From Daphnia pulex (taxonomy: Eukaryota > Arthropoda > Branchiopoda > Diplostraca > Daphniidae): a DNA stretch of 64,000 nucleotides. This document shows positions 1 to 10,984 of the stretch, piece by piece (positions within the stretch are counted from its first letter, which is position 1; each line of letters starts with the position of its first letter). The DNA is taken from contig NC_060024.1 in NCBI RefSeq assembly GCF_021134715.1, positions 6,262,001-6,326,000 of the forward strand, read 5' to 3'. The notes under the pieces are model-generated. The model was not told the DNA's origin. It did not search any database and saw only the letters and a program-made list of their open reading frames with translations. A program made the position numbers and the translations under genes.

Positions 1-660
1 GTAGGAAAAAGGGTGTGTCTCCTGTACTGGAATGAGGCGTCGTGCTGTAAGCTGCGACGATATAACCGAGGTGTTCGTCCCATTCTCGAGGATTGTTATG
101 CGTGTGGGTGGTTAGCATGTTTCCTAGAGTTTGGTTGATCCTTTCGACTGCTCCGTCGGTTTGAGGGTGGTAGGATGTAGTCCTGAGTTGTTTGGTTCCT
201 AACTGTTTACATAGCTCAGCCATTGTTTCGGATTGGAAGTTTGAACCTTGGTCCGTTAAAATTTGAGCTGGAATTCCTTCTTTTGTAATTACATGTTTTA
301 TGAACTTGTTTACTATAGTCTGTGCAGTAGTTTCTTTTAATGGGAAAGCAATTACATATCTGGTGACGTACTCCATCAGAACCAGAATGTATTTGTTTCC
401 TCTGTAGCTTTCTGTCACAGGTCCCACGATGTCCATTGCTACTCGTTGCCAGAGGTACTCGGCAACTGGGAAAGGCTGGAGGGGGGCTTTACATGCTTTA
501 GCAGCTTTTCTTTTTGCACAGATTAAGCAGTTGGTTACATGAATTCTGACATCCCTAGCCATTTTAGGCCAAAAGTATTTATTTCGGATATTTGCTAGCG
601 TCTTCTCAATACCCATGTGAGCTGCTAGTTTATGGTCGTGGTATCTTACCATAATTTCTT
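1..660 (-). pseudogene. Integrase part of the gypsy pol
   Basis: The minus-strand translation from about 655 down to 1 is open. It begins with an HHCC zinc-binding region (YHDHKLAAHMG, then NCLICAKRK) and continues into the catalytic core. The DDE residues are visible: D in AMDIVGPV, D in LTDQGSNFQ and E in AVERINQTLG. The domain inserts the cDNA copy into host DNA. It is separated from RNase H by a single in-frame TAG. Its C-terminus lies outside the window. Confidence 0.9.
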
Positions 661-663
661 TCT

Positions 664-2535
664 AGAATTCCATCGGCACGACTATCTTCTCTCGTGCTGT
701 GGCCAACAAGCCATTTGGTAATATTTTAAAGGAATCTTCTTCCCCGAAGTGGTCCGGGCACTCTTTTCCGGTATGTTTTTCCATGAGCATTTTGCAAAAT
801 TTGTCTTCTTGTTGTGCAATGATCCAGTCGTCGATGAAGAATTTAGGGGTAACGATAGCGTAGACAGGACTTCTACTTAATGCGTCTCCATTCTGGTGTA
901 GCTTTCCTGGTCTATAATGTATTTCCATATCGAACTGTTGTAGATAGAGAGACCAACGAGCAAGTCTTCCCGTAGGTTCTCTTTTACCCATTAAATATTT
1001 TAGAGAAGCGTGATCAGTCACAATAGTGAAAGTTGTTCCAAATAAGTATGGAAAGAATGTTTTCACCGTGTGGTAAATGGCGTACGCTTCTTTTTGTTAA
1101 TATTTGATTGACACATATGAACAATATATAACTTGAATATGAGATTTGTATTACCAGATTAGGATGAGTAAAGAGTACACGTCTTTCAGTATCGAACGAT
1201 GAAGAAGTAGGACTCAAGAGAACAAAATCTCATACGTACGATGAACGTAATAGAGAAACACAGAAGAAACGTTATAAGATTGACAAGTACTTAAACAGAA
1301 AGTAAGGCGATCGTCTGCGTGGGTTTGCATTGAGACATGACGGGTAGATGGCGTTGTGTAGATAACAGTCAACATCAACACTTTTTCCGTCGTGCACCAC
1401 TTTATTTGAAGATCGTTTAGATGTTTTGATGTATATGCAATTGGATGCTCTTTTGAGTTCATTATGGACTCTTGCACAGATTCTGGTTCACTGAGAGCAC
1501 TCGGCATTTGTGATAAAATTCCGCCGACGCCGTAGCCGCACGCATCCATGTGAATGATGAAGGGTTGCGCAAAGTTTGGATACGCGAGCACGGGCGCTGA
1601 GCAGAGGAGCTCCTTTATCTTGTCGAACGCTGTCTGTGCTTCAGTTCCCCATTGCCATTGAACTTTGCTGCGTGTGAGCTGGGTGAGTGCATGGACGATA
1701 TCTGCAAATTGGTCGATGAATTTCCTGTAATACCCTGCAATTCCTAAAAACGATCGTATGTGTTCCATTTTCTTAGGTATGGGGAAGTTGCGAACGGCTT
1801 TTACTTTAGCCGGATCGACTTTCACACCTTCTTCTGAAACTATGTGTCCCAAATATTCCACTTCGCTTTTGGCAAATTTACATTTTTGTATTTTAATTTT
1901 CAAACCAGCATCTAGTAATAAAGTAAAAACTTGTTCAAGATGGTAGATATGGTCTTGAATATTTTTGCTGAACACAATAATGTCGTCGATGTATACCATG
2001 ACAAATTTGTTAATGATAGGACGTAAGATGATTTCCATTGCACGTTGAAACGAACTGGGTGCGTTGCATAGTCCGAATGGCATGCGCGCGTACTGGAAAT
2101 GACCGAATTCGCATGAGAAGGCAGTTTTGAATTTGTCTTCGTCTGCGATTTCTATTTGCCAGTATCCACTGAAAAGATCGAGTGTGGTAAACAGTTTCGC
2201 TCCGTGCAGTAAATGAAGGATGTCCTCGATGAGTGGTAACGGGTAGCGATCTTTGATTGTTACGCTGTTGAGATTTCTGAAGTCGTTGCAAACTCGAAGT
2301 TCTCCATATTTCTTCTTTACCATTAACAATTGTGCACGATAGGGGCTGGTACTTCTTTCGATTATGTCTTTCCATTTCATTTAACTGTTTTTAAGGAAAG
2401 GGCGTAGAGCGAAGGGGGTTTTAAATGGGCGCATCGATACTGCGGTACCGTTTGTTGGTATTGTGTGTTTTAATACATTTGTTTTACCTAGCTCTGTTAA
2501 TTTACATGCAAAAATTGTCATGAATTTTACTAATA
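664..2535 (-). pseudogene. Reverse transcriptase and RNase H part of the gypsy pol, interrupted
   Basis: The block 1386-2380 (minus) reads as reverse transcriptase, with the finger motif SPYRAQLLMVKKK, the palm motif LDLFSGYWQI, ARMPFGLCNAPSSFQ and the catalytic box VYIDDIIVFS. The connection and the first RNase H motif (HMDACGYGVGG) follow. RNase H is then cut by the solo LTR at 1095-1380 and resumes at 664-1089 (IVTDHASLKYLMG, then LARWSLYLQQFD). A stop codon directly precedes the RT block, and the pre-RT segment (about 2382-2535) matches the usual linker only loosely. The family supplies cDNA synthesis and RNA-strand removal. This copy cannot make a full polyprotein. Confidence 0.92.
1095..1380 (-). 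repeat. Solo LTR (286 bp) with 5-bp target duplication CTTTT, inserted in gypsy RNase H
   Basis: The insertion is bounded by TG...CA ends (TGTTAATATT at 1095, ATCAACA ending at 1380). It is flanked by CTTTT at 1090-1094 and 1381-1385. The flanking RNase H protein stops exactly at one duplication and resumes at the other, so the boundaries are certain. The ends resemble the complete copia LTR at 14188, which suggests but does not prove a copia origin. No internal coding region is present, as expected after LTR-LTR recombination. The strand given assumes the copia-like orientation. Confidence 0.88.
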
Positions 2536-2565
2536 CTCCATAAATAAAAAAACTTGCTTACATGA

Positions 2566-3026
2566 GTTTCCTGTTGACTTTCTGGCTGCTCACTACATAT
2601 CGTTTGGAACACGGTACATCACCAATATCCTCTTGAATCCTTTTTGAACCATGAGGTGCAGTAAGTGCTACTTTTTTAGCAGCTGTCAGCCTGCCAGGTT
2701 CTTTTGACCAACGTCGAGTAGCTATATGAAATAAATGAAACATGTAAACAGTAGTTTTAAAATTATGAAATGTCACCACTTACCTCTTCCTTCTCCTTTT
2801 CTATTTGTTTTAACCTTTGGTGCAATCCCATGTCAAAAGCCTTCAAATAATATAAAAGTTGTACTAAGAAAGCCTGTGACTGGAAAGCAAAGTACTTCAA
2901 TTGCAACCAAGTTTTTCCCTTTGCTTTTTCTTTTCGCTGTGCTCTGTTCTTATTTCGATTACTTTTATGTTTTGCATAGAGTCTGAATCTTTCCTGTGAC
3001 ATCATTTCCTCTTTGTTCCTCGACAT
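2566..3026 (-). other. Possible coding exons of an unrecognised basic protein
   Basis: On the minus strand an open stretch at 2784-3026 encodes a Lys/Arg/Glu-rich protein (MSRNKEEMMSQERFRLYAKH onward) and ends at a good donor (GAG then GTAAGT). A second open stretch at about 2566-2722 follows an AG acceptor and ends at GTAAGC, also with basic, charged composition. I could not join the two in a consistent phase without assuming another intron, and I do not recognise the family. It may be a fragment of a host gene into which the gypsy remnant downstream was inserted. Confidence 0.3.
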
Positions 3027-3439
3027 TTAGATTATTTTCTCCTCGTCTTTTGTCATTTTTCTCCGTAAATTCACCATTTGTATTCCTCATATTTGCGACA
3101 GTTTGTACACAGTAACTTTTTAACAACTGCTCTTACAGCAGTTATTTTTGGGGGTTGTCAATTTTTAATTTTATTTCAAATTCTCGTTCGCGGAAGTCTT
3201 CTTCAATTCCTTTTCTCCAAATTGCTCTCATCGCAGCAGCCAGCATTTTCTTTCCCTTTGTTTCTGATTCAATTTGCGTTGCTCTCATAGTAGCAGTTTT
3301 CCCATTGCAAACTGGTCAAAGTTGCATTGTTTTCAGCAGTTTTTTATGTTCTTTAATGTGAATGTTTATTTTTAACACTGCATATACCGTCTATTTTTCC
3401 TTTGGAATAATTGCAATTTTTCATTGCAGTAGGATTATT

Positions 3440-4680
3440 ACTTCAGATTTAAGTGTCCAAATTTGAGGCTTTCAGTCTTCCGTAAGACTGTAAAGTCTTT
3501 TGCGATCGACGACCTAATCAAAAAGTTGAAAAGCGACTTTGCCCAACAATACAGAATAATTGATTGTTATTCCATTAATGACTGTGGTATGCTTTCTCGC
3601 CAACTTGTTGAAGTTGGAATACCAGTTTCTTTTTATCATTCCTAGTTACCAAAGGTCAACAAAGTCAAAGCTTATTTCAATTGGATGGAAGGTGTATCTA
3701 TAGTATGGTATCTACTGACTTTTTTGCCATTGGTAAGAAAAATTATGGTCTACTAATAAATTGGTACTTTAAGGTAGTGTGCTACGGTATCTTTTGGAAT
3801 GGGCATCGAAAAAAGAGATATTCAAGGTGTCTTAATCTTTATTTCCATTGTTGATGACATTTTCATTGTTTTTTTTATTTGATCACAGATTTGCACTGTG
3901 TTATTCATTTAACAATGCTAAAGTCTCTATGGAAGGATATTATCAGCAAGAAGGTGGTCGAGCCTCACTAGATAGCAACATTGTCCACTACCCTCTTAAC
4001 GATAGATACACCGACAGTTATTACATTTGTCAAATGATTGAAAGTATGTTTGTACTATTGATTTTTAGTGTTTTGCAAGTTTTCGAAGAGACATGTCTGT
4101 TGCATAGAGAGCTGACCCAGACGATGCAGGATTCTTCCCTGAAACGGAAAGGTTAAAGGACGATGGAAGATGTTATTCTCTCTGCAGCTATAGTCAATTT
4201 AATTGGTAAACCAATTTTTCAAGGGAAAAGTGTTACCATCTCTTAGCTTGTTGATGTGCTCAAAGGCAGCTCTTACAAAAAACTGTTGACAGCGGTAATT
4301 TAATCTTTAATATAATTGCAATGGTTTCATATTAATGGATTGAATGTATTTTTAGGACGGTTACGTGCCATATTCATGGTTAACTGACGAAATGGGTGAA
4401 AAACTGAAAAGTGATGTTGAACGCTTTGTAAAATTCCTTTTATTACAGAAACATCTCATTGAAGCTAGATTTGGCGTTTGAATCACAAGGACTAGTGTGT
4501 GGTGTTTTAAGACCTGGTTTAAAATCAATTGACGGAATTTTTTTAAAATGTGGAACTATATCTTATCAAATGGGTAATCCAATATTGTCAGGTTGCACTG
4601 CCATGCTGAACATATGGATATTTAGCGATCCCATATCAGACGATGAGACCGGGGCTGCTTGATACATTTTCGTAAAAATC
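3440..4680 (+). pseudogene. RecQ/BLM-type DNA helicase pseudogene (second helicase domain and RQC region)
   Basis: Plus-strand pieces match RecQ helicases in order. At 3463-3645 there is helicase motif IV-like sequence (DDLIKKLKSDF, then SINDCGMLSRQLVEVGIPVSFYHS) followed by a stop. Near 3790-3830 SFGMGIEKRDIQG corresponds to the family's FGMGIDKPDV. At 3925-4050 EGYYQQEGGRASLDS corresponds to the motif VI GYYQE-GRAGRDG. At 4195-4480 come RQC-like residues (NLIGKPIFQGKSVTIS, stop, LVDVLKGSSYKKLL, then YVPYSWLTDEMGEKLKSD). Several stops and frame changes, and motif VI changes (GRASLDS), mark it as dead. Family role: 3'-5' unwinding in recombination repair. Confidence 0.75.
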
Positions 4681-4849
4681 AACTTTGAATATTTTTAACA
4701 GTAAAAAAAATTTGTCAAACTGTTTATGTGTTTTAAAGCTTTTTATTTCCTTTATTTCAAAAAAAATTTTGAATTTTTTTTTTTTTAAATTATACTTCGA
4801 ACTAGAAGTATTTTAATGAAAGGATTTTTTTGTCAAACACGAAAAAAGC

Positions 4850-5440
4850 ACGGGGTTGGTTTGGGACACTTGACTAAAATCGTTTTTTTTTAAGTGTAAT
4901 TTTGAGATTAATTAAATTCTGTTATTCCATTCAGAATTACATTGGCATTCTGATGGTGTACAACATTGATAATCTTTTGTTTTAATCCTTATAAAGGTCA
5001 AAAGCTATTTTTTTTTCGTTTTTTTTACCCTAGGGGTTAAAAAAACAAGGTCAGTCTTGTCCAAAACCGTCCCAAACAACCCCAATCTGGATGTCCCAAA
5101 TAGCCCCGCACAAAGTAGTAGCCTATTTCTATTTCCTACATCAAAATGAAAACAGCTGCAAAAAAATTCCCGTTCGAATGCTTCTTGTAGTTTTTTTGTG
5201 ACATTTTGATAAAGTACTAATTTTTTAGTTTAAAGTTTTAGAAATTTCGATCAATGTATAAAAAAAACATTTTTGCCCCTAGTAAACGACTTATTAGTTA
5301 TTACAATTGAATAATTTCTTTTGACAACATGTGTCATATGATTTCCCATGTTTGGTAGAAAAAACATTTTAAAAAATGGTTACATACCAAAAACTGCGTT
5401 TTCCCACTTAACCCCTGTCCCTCGCAACCCCGGTTTCCCC
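4850..5440. repeat. Degenerate DNA-element-like inverted ends (CGGGGTTG...)
   Basis: The left end (CGGGGTTGGTTTGGGACA, about 4852) has an imperfect reverse-complement partner near 5405-5435 (TGTCCCTCGCAACCCCGG). The interior has repeated GTCCCAAA/GTCCAAAA runs. The ends resemble in style the better preserved inner element at 8777-9620. Boundaries are approximate, and no target duplication was identified. Confidence 0.4.
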
Positions 5441-6847
5441 TACTAGTCTCACTAGTAGACGAGGAAAGAATCGAAAATTTTGAAACTAATTTAGATTCTT
5501 TTTTTTATGACGATATAATTTTTTTAAAATATAACATATCTTTGGTTCTTGCTGCTTATCCATTGTTATATTTCCCCGTCTCGTACACTAAAGAATTGCC
5601 TCAATACTGCCATCTTCAATAGTTTCGCCTGAATGCAGACTCCGTACAATTTCATCGCAAAAACCTCCAATCTTGGCGCGTAATCTACAACCTGTTCCCT
5701 TGATGCCTGCTGGCATTGTTGGAACTTGCTCTCCAATATCCCCTCAATCTCATCCTGGAATCTCTGAAGATACATATCCTTCGAGCCTTCAAATTCCTTC
5801 ACTTTCTCCTCTGAAACCGAAACAAAATCAACTACGACCACTTTTCCACTAATCTAAAGTGAATCGCTTCTAACAGTTCTTCCTGATCGTCAAAAAAGAT
5901 AAATCAATAAAAATAAAAATCTATAAATAATTAGGCCAACTTTTCACGACCATTCCTCCACATCGTCTGTATTCTCCCCCTTGAAAACGGGCCCCCTTTT
6001 TAACATTTTGAAAGTGTATATGTTCCGCTAACTCGTGTTTTCTCCTCCACTTTGACCGCCTGTATGCTTTTTTCGATCTCTTCTGTCCCGCATTAGTATC
6101 GTCCTCCTCCTCCTGTCCTTTTATTTTCAGTTGTTTGTACTATTTCCCTATTACAATTTTAGTCGCAAATGACTCCTTTTAATCCCCTAAAATTGAAACA
6201 CTTAGATTTTTTTCAAACATCTTCTTCTTTTCGTCATATACTCGACCACGCACCCCGTTCTTTATCTTTCACTACTGCCTTCCTTTCTTGTTCCTCCTTT
6301 TTCATCGTTTCTTCGACGTCTCACCTTCTTCGACGATTAAATTTCGTGGTTTGGCTTCCTCCGTTTAATCCGGATACCCTGATCCTCATTTATCCTCTTT
6401 CATTTGTGCGAAACAGAGAATTAAAAAATTATTTTCTACTTTTGAAATATCAATATTCCAATGCAACAAAATCTAAAATTTTGGACTATTTTATTTTTTC
6501 TTTAAAAAAATTTGGTCTGGATTTCGATATCCATGTAGTAAAGAAATGCAGAATGAATTGATCTATCCTATCTTTGATTTCTAATTACACACACAACGAG
6601 CGAGAAATTGATCAAAGACAACATCTGTCGGCGTCCCACTTCAAAGATGTTTTCGCGTTTTACTTTACGAAGAATGCCGCGGTTATATTGGCGAGAAACT
6701 CTCCTAATGTGCTAACAGGGAAGATATCAACCCTAGTTTCAAACTTCATTCACCATGTCCCAAAAGGTGACTCGTAAAAGTAAAATTGGGTATTATTTAT
6801 ATTCATAGACTCATCATTGCATCTACTGAAAAGAAGTGGAATCCCTC
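5441..6847. other. Gene-poor stretch
   Basis: AT-rich sequence with no recognised gene. An open minus-strand segment at 5566-5841 (91 codons, Glu/Gln-rich, ending at a stop) vaguely resembles a retroelement gag fragment but has no diagnostic motif. Plus-strand open stretches at 6169-6561 and 6574-6777 show no recognisable domain. I see nothing else. Confidence 0.4.
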
Positions 6848-6878
6848 AAGCTTGACGCTTGACGCTTGAAGCTTGACA
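6848..6878. repeat. Short tandem repeat of a CTTGACG-type unit
   Basis: Four near-copies of a 7-8 base unit (GCTTGACGCTTGACGCTTGA, then AGCTTGACAG) lie in tandem. No function is evident. Confidence 0.7.
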
Positions 6879-7809
6879 GTTTTGTGTGGTCCTACATGGG
6901 TGGCCGATATCAGTCAGGATGCATGTTGAACAAATGTAGCTTTTCCATGATGGCATCCTAGAAAAGAATATAATGTTATCAACAAAGTGTTATTACTGGT
7001 AAACTTATTGGTTACTTACTGGACACATTTAAAAATCCTTCTAGGGCTCTCATAGTTTCTCGTTAAGAGTTGTCTGCCTGATTCATTCTGAAATTGGTGC
7101 AGATTGCTTGCATTCCAATTTCACGCGTTGTCAGCCTCTCTGATGACCCTCCCCAAGATTTACATTCCTTGATAACAACCCTGTTTTGCTGCTGAGTTTA
7201 GTGTGGGTAGTTTTTCAAGACTCCATAACAACTCCTTTATGTTTGGTGCTCTGAGTGATTCCCTTTTTTCAGCACCTTTGAAAGAAAATAGAAATCCAGC
7301 AATTCAGATTAAATGAGTAAACAGCAACGCGTCCAGACATTTAAATTAAAACCCTAATCTTCCAGGGAAGGCGCGTAGATAACTAGAAACAAATTAAAAC
7401 TATTGTTTACTTTTTGAAAACAATACACACCGACGACTGCAAAATCAAAATGGCGACGAAAACGAAAATACGTAGGGAGAGGGGTTGTCACGTGATGATG
7501 ACTGGCCAATCAGGGAGTGTGGTGTATGGCCTTCGGCTGACGATGGCATGTTCAGCATGTATTGAACGTTCATTGGAGGCCAAATTGAAAATGACCGCTA
7601 TGAGTTGTCGAAAATAAAGTGGAAGTGGGCAACGTTGCATGATTTCTAAAATTGCAGTAATCTAAAGATTTATTTTTAAAAAGTCACTTAATGCTTGAAG
7701 CTTCTTAAAGAGAAAACTCGCTAAATTAAACGAAGCAACCGATTAATCTATTATGATATAAGAAGTAAAAGTATTTAAAAAAATAAAATAAAATCCTTCC
7801 TAGACTTCA
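6879..7809. other. No gene seen
   Basis: Low-complexity intergenic sequence. A 67-codon open stretch at 7414-7617 has no recognisable feature. Nothing else can be supported. Confidence 0.4.
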
Positions 7810-8407
7810 CAAGCGCCGGATTAGAGTTTGGCGGGCTCTGGGCAAAATTGATATCGCGGACCCTTTTTTCCACCTTTTTTCAAGAGATTTTCTATCTCAA
7901 CAAGCAAGACATTCAAAAGATGCTGAAAAGATTCTATTTTAGAACATATACATTCAATACACTTATCAAATTAGTAAATTTTATCAAATAAGTGGGACGA
8001 GGGTAAAATTTAGTTAGTTTTGACAGAGTTATTACAAACTGATCATGTTTATCCCTCTTTGCACTGTTTTTTACACCCACTTTCTGTGAGCCGAAACTGT
8101 TTTCACTCTTAGTCTTTCTTCGACTCTTTTTTTCTTTTCTCTTTGTCCGTTTCCAGACACGCTTCTTCGTGTAAAGTTACGCTTAAACTGAGGCAATTAC
8201 AGTGATTCCCTTGATGACGACGTACTAAAAAATCAAGTTCGAACTTGTTAACGGAAGTCTCAACTCGGGGAGTAAAGGGAAAGGGTTAGGAGTAGAACTA
8301 AGAAGTATAATCAGAATTTTGAAAAAGCCGGAAAAAGCCCTGTAGGCACATTGAGTTACTGACGGCTTTACGAGTTAAAGATGTTTTCTCATTTCTTTTT
8401 CACCTCC

Positions 8408-9731
8408 TATACACTCTCGTCCTTTTTCGGGCTACATATTTGTAGCTGGTGTACAAATTCGTCTTTGTACACCTTTTGCACACGTATGTATACAATTTGC
8501 GATTTTAAATTTGTACGCCTCCTTTACAAGTATGCAAATTAGGTTTTTTTCGAGTTTTTCACTCTTTTAGCGAAAGGAAGAGACCCAAAAATCTTTTTTT
8601 CGGCCGATGAAATAAAATGATGATTGAATGGAAGTGAAAGTAAATAGAAGGAAATGAAGGAAGCAAAAAATGTTTCCTTTCATTCTTGAAAGTGGGGGAT
8701 GGGTGAGAAAAATGGTGGTCGCGCGAATTTGATAAAACAAAGACGTTATGACCTTGTGCCAGGGTATACAAAGGGTGTAGGGGAGACCGGACCCACTTGG
8801 GACAGTTCCGGTTTTTCCCCCATATCTCCAATCCCCTTACGCGAAAGAGAATTTTTTTTTGCAAAAACACGCTTAAATAGTTACCGCACACCCATGATTT
8901 TTTTCAGTTACGTACCTTTAAAAGTATAAAAGTTATTGAGGTTTGAATTTTTTCGTGTTTTTTTACCAGGCCGGGGTAAAATTGGACAGACGCCTGTACC
9001 ATGTTAGACAGGGTATTAAAAGAGAGATAGGATGAATAAAAAATTATGAAAAAATCAGGAAATGTAGATGGTAATGTAGTTTAACCCCAAACAAATTTTG
9101 GAAATTATATCTTTAAAACTGAAAAAGTTTTCTTAAAGGGAAAGAATTACATCTTTTATATGGGGAGAGAATGGGAAAAAATGTAGGTGGCGCTGAAGTC
9201 CATATATTACCCATTGTCCAATATTACCCATTGGAACTGTCCAAAATTGCCTCAAAATCATGCCCCCCGCAAATTAATTAATTGTAGGTACACCAAAGCA
9301 CCTAAAAATAATTTTCTTACACACAATTGTAAAGGATAAACAGTTTTACACACTGATGTGTTTAAAAAATTTTTTACTCAAACAAACTTGGAGCAAGATC
9401 AATAATTCGGGTGAAAAATTTTTCAATAATTTATCGTGTTTTTTTCTTCCTCCTATAACTCCCGTTCTACTGTCGGGAAATTAATTAAACTACACAGGAT
9501 CTAGCATCATCACATCTAGAACAATTCGTGTGAAATCTAGAATTTTAAAGCAATTTTTACTATATTTTAGGACACTGTCCAACTTGGAACAGTGTCCAAC
9601 ATGGGTCCGCTCTCCCCTACAAAAGAAATATGAATACCTTATGTATACCCGGGTGTACAAGCTTGTACCCACTTTCATTTAACACCAAGTATGTCCACTC
9701 TTTGTACACCCAAAAAGGACGAGAGTGTATA
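8408..9731. mobile_element. Middle nested element with TATACACTCTCGTCC inverted ends
   Basis: The left end TATACACTCTCGTCCTTTTT at 8408 is matched in reverse complement by AAAAAGGACGAGAGTGTATA ending at 9731 (about 20 bp). Inward, both arms carry GTGTACAAA-type repeats, so the element is a palindromic fold-back or MITE. It is interrupted by the inner element at 8777-9620. The terminal TATA makes a TA target duplication possible. Confidence 0.7.
8777..9620. mobile_element. Inner nested element with GTAGGGGAGA inverted ends
   Basis: The left end reads GTAGGGGAGACCGGACCCAC (8777). The right end, read in reverse complement from 9620, is GTAGGGGAGAGCGGACCCAT, followed by GTTGGACA-type sequence on both sides. 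The interior is AT-rich with no transposase. It sits inside the fold-back arms of the middle element and so is the youngest layer. Confidence 0.7.
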
Positions 9732-9874
9732 TTTCCGACATCAAATTTATTACAATTTTATATATTTATAAAAATTGGCGGTCAATTTTTTTCGTAAATT
9801 TGGCTTCGCGGGCCCTTGATTGCGCGGGCCCTGGGCATTTGCCCACAGTTGCCCATTGGCTGATCCGGCACTTG

Positions 9875-10477
9875 ACTCACAACCTACACGACGTTGGAAA
9901 AATCACGTTGCTCAATCACAAGTGGTTGGAGAAATCGTCGTGCAGTCTGCAAAACTAAAAAACACCCGGTACTGACGATAACAGCGTGTCTCATTAGTAT
10001 CGTACCCTCAATGCCCCATTACTTTAACCCCGACAAATTTGTAAATTTTAGGCGAATTGAAATTTTCTCTTTTTTAACGAGCGATCCACGACTCAAGTAG
10101 ACCGAAATCCCGGAGCGGCTTTCCAGATCTAAATCCGGAAAAGGCCTTAAAAATATTTTTAAAAAATTACCAAAAGCATTTACCCAAAAAGCGATACCAA
10201 AGACCCCCCAAAATTGTTAAAATTTGAAAAAAAAACCATACTTTAACATTAAATATCTCCCGAACGGCAGGGAATATTTAAATTCTGCAAAAACAGGTGA
10301 ATCCGGAGTAAAAAACTGGATATGCCTGAATTATTTCAGATTTTTAGATCTCATAGCGGAATGGGAAAAAAATGGGGAGTCCATGGATTTGGTGCGCTTG
10401 AGTGGTGGATTGCTTGTTAAAAATATGAACTGTCATGGGTATCTTAGGTCCCGGGCCAGGAAAGCGTAGCTTCGACT
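9875..10477. other. No gene seen
   Basis: AT-rich intergenic sequence without a supported gene or repeat. Open stretches of 68-81 codons have no recognisable features. Confidence 0.4.
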
Positions 10478-10495
10478 TAGCCAGAAGGCATCCTT

Positions 10496-10588
10496 AAACA
10501 TAGCCAGAAGGCATCCTGTCCCTCTCATACAGCATTACTCATACATCAATGCTTTATGAGAGGGACAGGATGCCTTCTGGCTATGTTT
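10496..10588. repeat. Perfect 34-bp inverted repeat hairpin with extended stem
   Basis: The left arm 10496-10529 is the exact reverse complement of the right arm 10555-10588 (core CATAGCCAGAAGGCATCCTG). The 25-base spacer itself contains GCATT/AATGC, so the stem can extend to a loop of about 11 bases. An additional direct copy of TAGCCAGAAGGCATCCTT lies immediately to the left at 10478-10495. It could be a microRNA-like hairpin or a small fold-back repeat, and the sequence does not decide between them. Confidence 0.85.
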
Positions 10589-10750
10589 TCTCTGCTTGCA
10601 GGGGCGAACGTACGATGATAGGCCGTAACTTACGTAGGCTATGATCTACATATACAACACATCAAGTGTAACGTGTATTCAGTCATGGGATGAATTTGCA
10701 TAGGATTGCAAATTATAACTCAGGAAGGAAGGAAGGATGACCAACCCACC

Positions 10751-10984
10751 ACTGAAAAACGAATATCTCCTAACACGCTCGACTACGGACCTGAACCCTG
10801 CCGACCGGCATATCCAACATACAGGTTGGGAATATGTTCACGCATAATCTTCAACCTGTCCTGGGGGAGGCTCTCCCGCGAAGCTCCAGTTGGTATAATT
10901 GTGCAAGTTGGTTAGCTCAGTGACACATGTGTCCTGTGTTAACTAATAGGCACTCTCCAACTGAGAGTAGATATTCGTTTTAGT
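10751..10984. mobile_element. Small MITE-like element, 234 bp
   Basis: The left end ACTGAAAAACGAATATCTCC (10751) and the right end read in reverse complement from 10984 (ACTAAAACGAATATCTACTC) are imperfect terminal inverted repeats. No coding capacity is present. Target duplication was not established. Confidence 0.55.

Larger units (their letters stand above)
1..2535 (-). mobile_element. Ty3/gypsy retrotransposon pol remnant, 5' part missing, runs off window
   Basis: Read on the minus strand, the domains run in Ty3/gypsy order: reverse transcriptase, RNase H, then integrase. This order (integrase after RNase H) separates it from copia elements. The integrase continues past base 1 of the window. 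No gag, protease or LTR of this element is visible. Recognisable homology starts near 2535, where a short pre-RT segment can be read. Lesions: a stop codon just before the RT segment (about 2381), a 286-bp solo LTR inside RNase H, and an in-frame TAG between RNase H and integrase (about 661-663). The element is therefore dead. Confidence 0.93.
7810..9874. mobile_element. Outer DNA transposon remnant (CAAGYGCCGGATYAG ends) containing two further elements
   Basis: The left end at 7810 (CAAGCGCCGGATTAG) and the right end at 9874, read in reverse complement (CAAGTGCCGGATCAGCC), form terminal inverted repeats. Both are followed inward by GGCGGG/GGGCCC-type GC-rich stretches (GGCGGGCTCTGGGCAAA; CGGGCCCTGGGCATTTGCCC). 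No transposase is visible. The ends look hAT-like, but an exact 8-bp target duplication could not be confirmed. It is the oldest layer of a three-level nest. Confidence 0.55.

Noticed and set aside
5566-5841. Gag-like 91-codon open stretch
   Set aside because: Only compositional resemblance to gag. No zinc knuckle or capsid motif, so it was not called as a gene.
10905-10960. tRNA-like sequence (GTTGGTTAGCTCAGTG) resembling box A
   Set aside because: No box B, cloverleaf or anticodon arm. It lies within a MITE-like element and is treated as chance or a degenerate SINE.
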